From an uncultured Oscillospiraceae bacterium (GTDB lineage Bacteria > Bacillota > Clostridia > Oscillospirales > Oscillospiraceae): DNA of 5,245 nt. The notes beneath the pieces are model-generated. The model saw nothing but the letters and a program-made list of their open reading frames with translations. It was not told where the DNA came from and did not search any database. The translations under genes and the position numbers were made by a program. This document shows positions 3,636 to 5,245 of the stretch, in pieces (the first letter of the stretch is position 1; each line of letters starts with the position of its first letter). The stretch covers positions 1-5,245 of the forward strand of contig CAJOFW010000245.1 in NCBI GenBank assembly GCA_905234005.1. The letters are read 5' to 3'.

Positions 3636-5245
3636 ATGCCTGAAAAATACATCGGTACATACGAGCAGTACAAGGCCCGGCTCCTCGCGATGAAGCCGAA
3701 CGTCTACCTGCACGGCAAAAAGGTCGACCGCTCCAACGGCAGGGAGGGCGCCGAGCGCGACCTCGCCGACTGGATCGTCGGCGGCACCTACGTCATGAAG
3801 CAGTGCTACGACACGGCGAACGACCCCCGCTACGAGGACGTCTGCGTCGCCGAGTCGAACATCCCCGGCATGGAGGGGGCGCTCATTAACCGCTCCACGA
3901 ACATCCACCACAGCCGGGAGGATCTTCTCAAGAAGCAGCTCATGACCCGGCTCATCTGCCACCGCGTAGGCGGCTGCATGCAGCGCTGCATGGGCTCCGA
4001 CGCGCTCAACGCGCTCTACTCCGTCACCTACGACTGCGACGAGGCCTGCGGCACCGAGTACCACCAGCGCCTTCTGAAGTACATCGCGTACTGCCAGAAG
4101 AACGACCTCATCTGCAACTGCGCCCAGACCGACGTAAAAGGCTCCCGCAACCCGAAGTACAAGAGAGCCCATATGCAGCCCGACCCCGACCAGTTCTTCC
4201 ACGTCGTGGAGAAGGACGTCGACGGCGTCGGCCTCGACGGCAAGCCGGCAAAGGGCATCATCGTGCGCGGCGCGAAGATATGCAACTCCTGCGCCCCCTA
4301 CGTCGATGAGATCATCGCCCTGCCGACGAAGTTCATGAGCCCGGACGACTCCGACTACGCCGTCGCGTTCGCCCTGCCCGCCGACTGGCCCGGCATCAAG
4401 CTCATGGCCCTGCCCGGTCAGCACCACAAGCGCAAATTCCTGGACGCGCCGTGGGCGAAGATCGGCGACGTCGAGTCGCTGACGATCTTTGACGACGTGT
4501 TCGTGCCGTATGAGCGCGTGTTCATGTGCGGCCGCGACAACGAGGGCGTATGCCGCTACGCCGGCTACCTCGCGCTCATGTTCGCGCACTATCACCGCCA
4601 TTCCTACACCGGCTGCAAGACCGCCGTGAGCGAGGTCATCGCCTCCCAGGCCGCCCTCGTCGCCGAGGTCAACGACATCGCGAAGGAGGCCCATGTCCGC
4701 TCCAAGCTCTGCGACATCATCCAGACCGCCGAGCTGGTGTTCGCCGCCGGTCAGCAGTCGGCTTACCGCGCCGTCGAGTTCCCGACGAGATCCTCACGAA
4801 CGCCGGACGGCGCATCGCCGGCCACAACATCTACCACGAGTACGAGATCCTCGCCGACCTCTGCGGCGGCGTGTGCGCGTCGCTCCCGACCGAGGAGAAC
4901 TTCTACATGGAGGAGGACAACGTCGGCGCGCTGTGCAGCAAGTACATCGTGAGAAACCCGGCGTACTCCGCCGAGGACACGCACCGCGTCATGCGTATGC
5001 TCGAGACGAAGCTCTGCGACCCGTTCGAGGGCGCGCAGGCCGTGGCCGGCGTACACGGCGGCGGCTCCCCGCTCATGGAGGAGATCACGCTCATGAGCCG
5101 CTACGACCTCGAGGAGCTGAAGAAGATCGCGAAGTACCTCGCCGGCATCCCCGGCTACGAGGAGTGCCCGCGCTATGAGCGCGCCGTACAGACCCCGCGT
5201 GCCATGCTCGCGAAGTTTGACGCCGCGAAGGCCGCGAAGAAATAA
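3636..5245 (+). pseudogene. 4-hydroxybutyryl-CoA dehydratase (AbfD)/HpaB-family protein, frameshifted
   Basis: Two frames together cover one AbfD-like protein: 3636 to about 4778 in the first frame and about 4779 to 5245 in the -1 frame. The total is 1610 nt, one base short of 537 codons. AbfD dehydrates 4-hydroxybutyryl-CoA to crotonyl-CoA by a ketyl-radical route using FAD and a [4Fe-4S] cluster. Cluster ligands are present as Cys114 and Cys118 (GGCMQRC) and His320 and Cys327 (HRHSYTGCK), matching AbfD Cys99, Cys103, His292 and Cys299. Tyr324, Lys328 and Glu280 match Tyr296, Lys300 and Glu257; Ser218 replaces Thr190; Ala471 (rejoined numbering) stands where AbfD has Glu455. There are about 21 cysteines, including CDEAC (134-138), CNC (160-162) and CNSC (216-219). 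The protein extends about 30 residues past the AbfD end, finishing in an Ala/Lys tail. SD GGGAGGA lies at 3619-3625. The break may be a real mutation or a sequence error. AbfD numbering is recalled, not computed. Confidence 0.85.

Noticed and set aside
3549..4694. Long open frame on the minus strand opposite the AbfD-like gene
   Set aside because: It is a shadow created by GC-rich C-ending codons. Its translation is a low-complexity V/D/A/G/H sequence with no family motif, and the plus strand carries clear conserved motifs.
4770..4792. Programmed -1 ribosomal frameshifting in the AbfD-like gene
   Set aside because: There is no A- or T-rich slippery heptamer and no obvious downstream pseudoknot, and AbfD homologues are not known to need recoding.
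1..5245. CRISPR array, tRNA, rRNA, insertion sequence or phage attachment site
   Set aside because: I saw no regularly spaced repeats, cloverleaf, transposase motifs or flanking duplications anywhere in the window.

Overview
The window is GC-rich DNA with strong AAGGAGG-type ribosome binding sites and sigma-A-like promoters (TTGAAA/TAGAAT, TTAACA/TATGAT, often with an extended TGn -10). Together with amino-acid and acyl-CoA type genes, this suggests a high-GC anaerobic Firmicute of the Clostridia, probably an Oscillospiraceae-like gut bacterium. That placement is an inference; no rRNA or other marker gene is present.

Layout from left to right: (1) the 3' end of an Asp/Glu-racemase family gene (to 295); (2) a 314-bp gap holding three stacked inverted-repeat structures and then a promoter; (3) proC, pyrroline-5-carboxylate reductase (610-1416); (4) an AT-rich promoter region driving a 78-codon gene of unknown function (1638-1874); (5) on the minus strand, convergent with it, a formimidoyl-tetrahydrofolate cyclodeaminase-type gene, fchA-like (1926-2549); (6) a 268-bp divergent control region with at least three promoter-like elements and several dyads, one a perfect 10+1+10 palindrome sitting on a -10 box; (7) an operon of a short-chain dehydrogenase (2818-3600) and a 4-hydroxybutyryl-CoA dehydratase (AbfD)-family gene (3636-5245).

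The AbfD-like gene is the most interesting item. Its reading frame is broken near 4776-4786; the two halves align end to end with AbfD and together would encode about 536 residues. All four ligands of the AbfD [4Fe-4S] cluster and most active-site residues are kept, but the position of AbfD Glu455 is Ala, the protein has many additional cysteines, and it has a C-terminal extension. Its partner is an SDR rather than the iron-type alcohol dehydrogenase (4-hydroxybutyrate dehydrogenase) of the classical 4-aminobutyrate route. The pair therefore looks like a regulated, highly expressed catabolic module acting on an unidentified hydroxyacyl or related substrate. The left-hand genes are ordinary amino-acid and one-carbon metabolism and show no clear functional link with it, although fchA shares the divergent control region.
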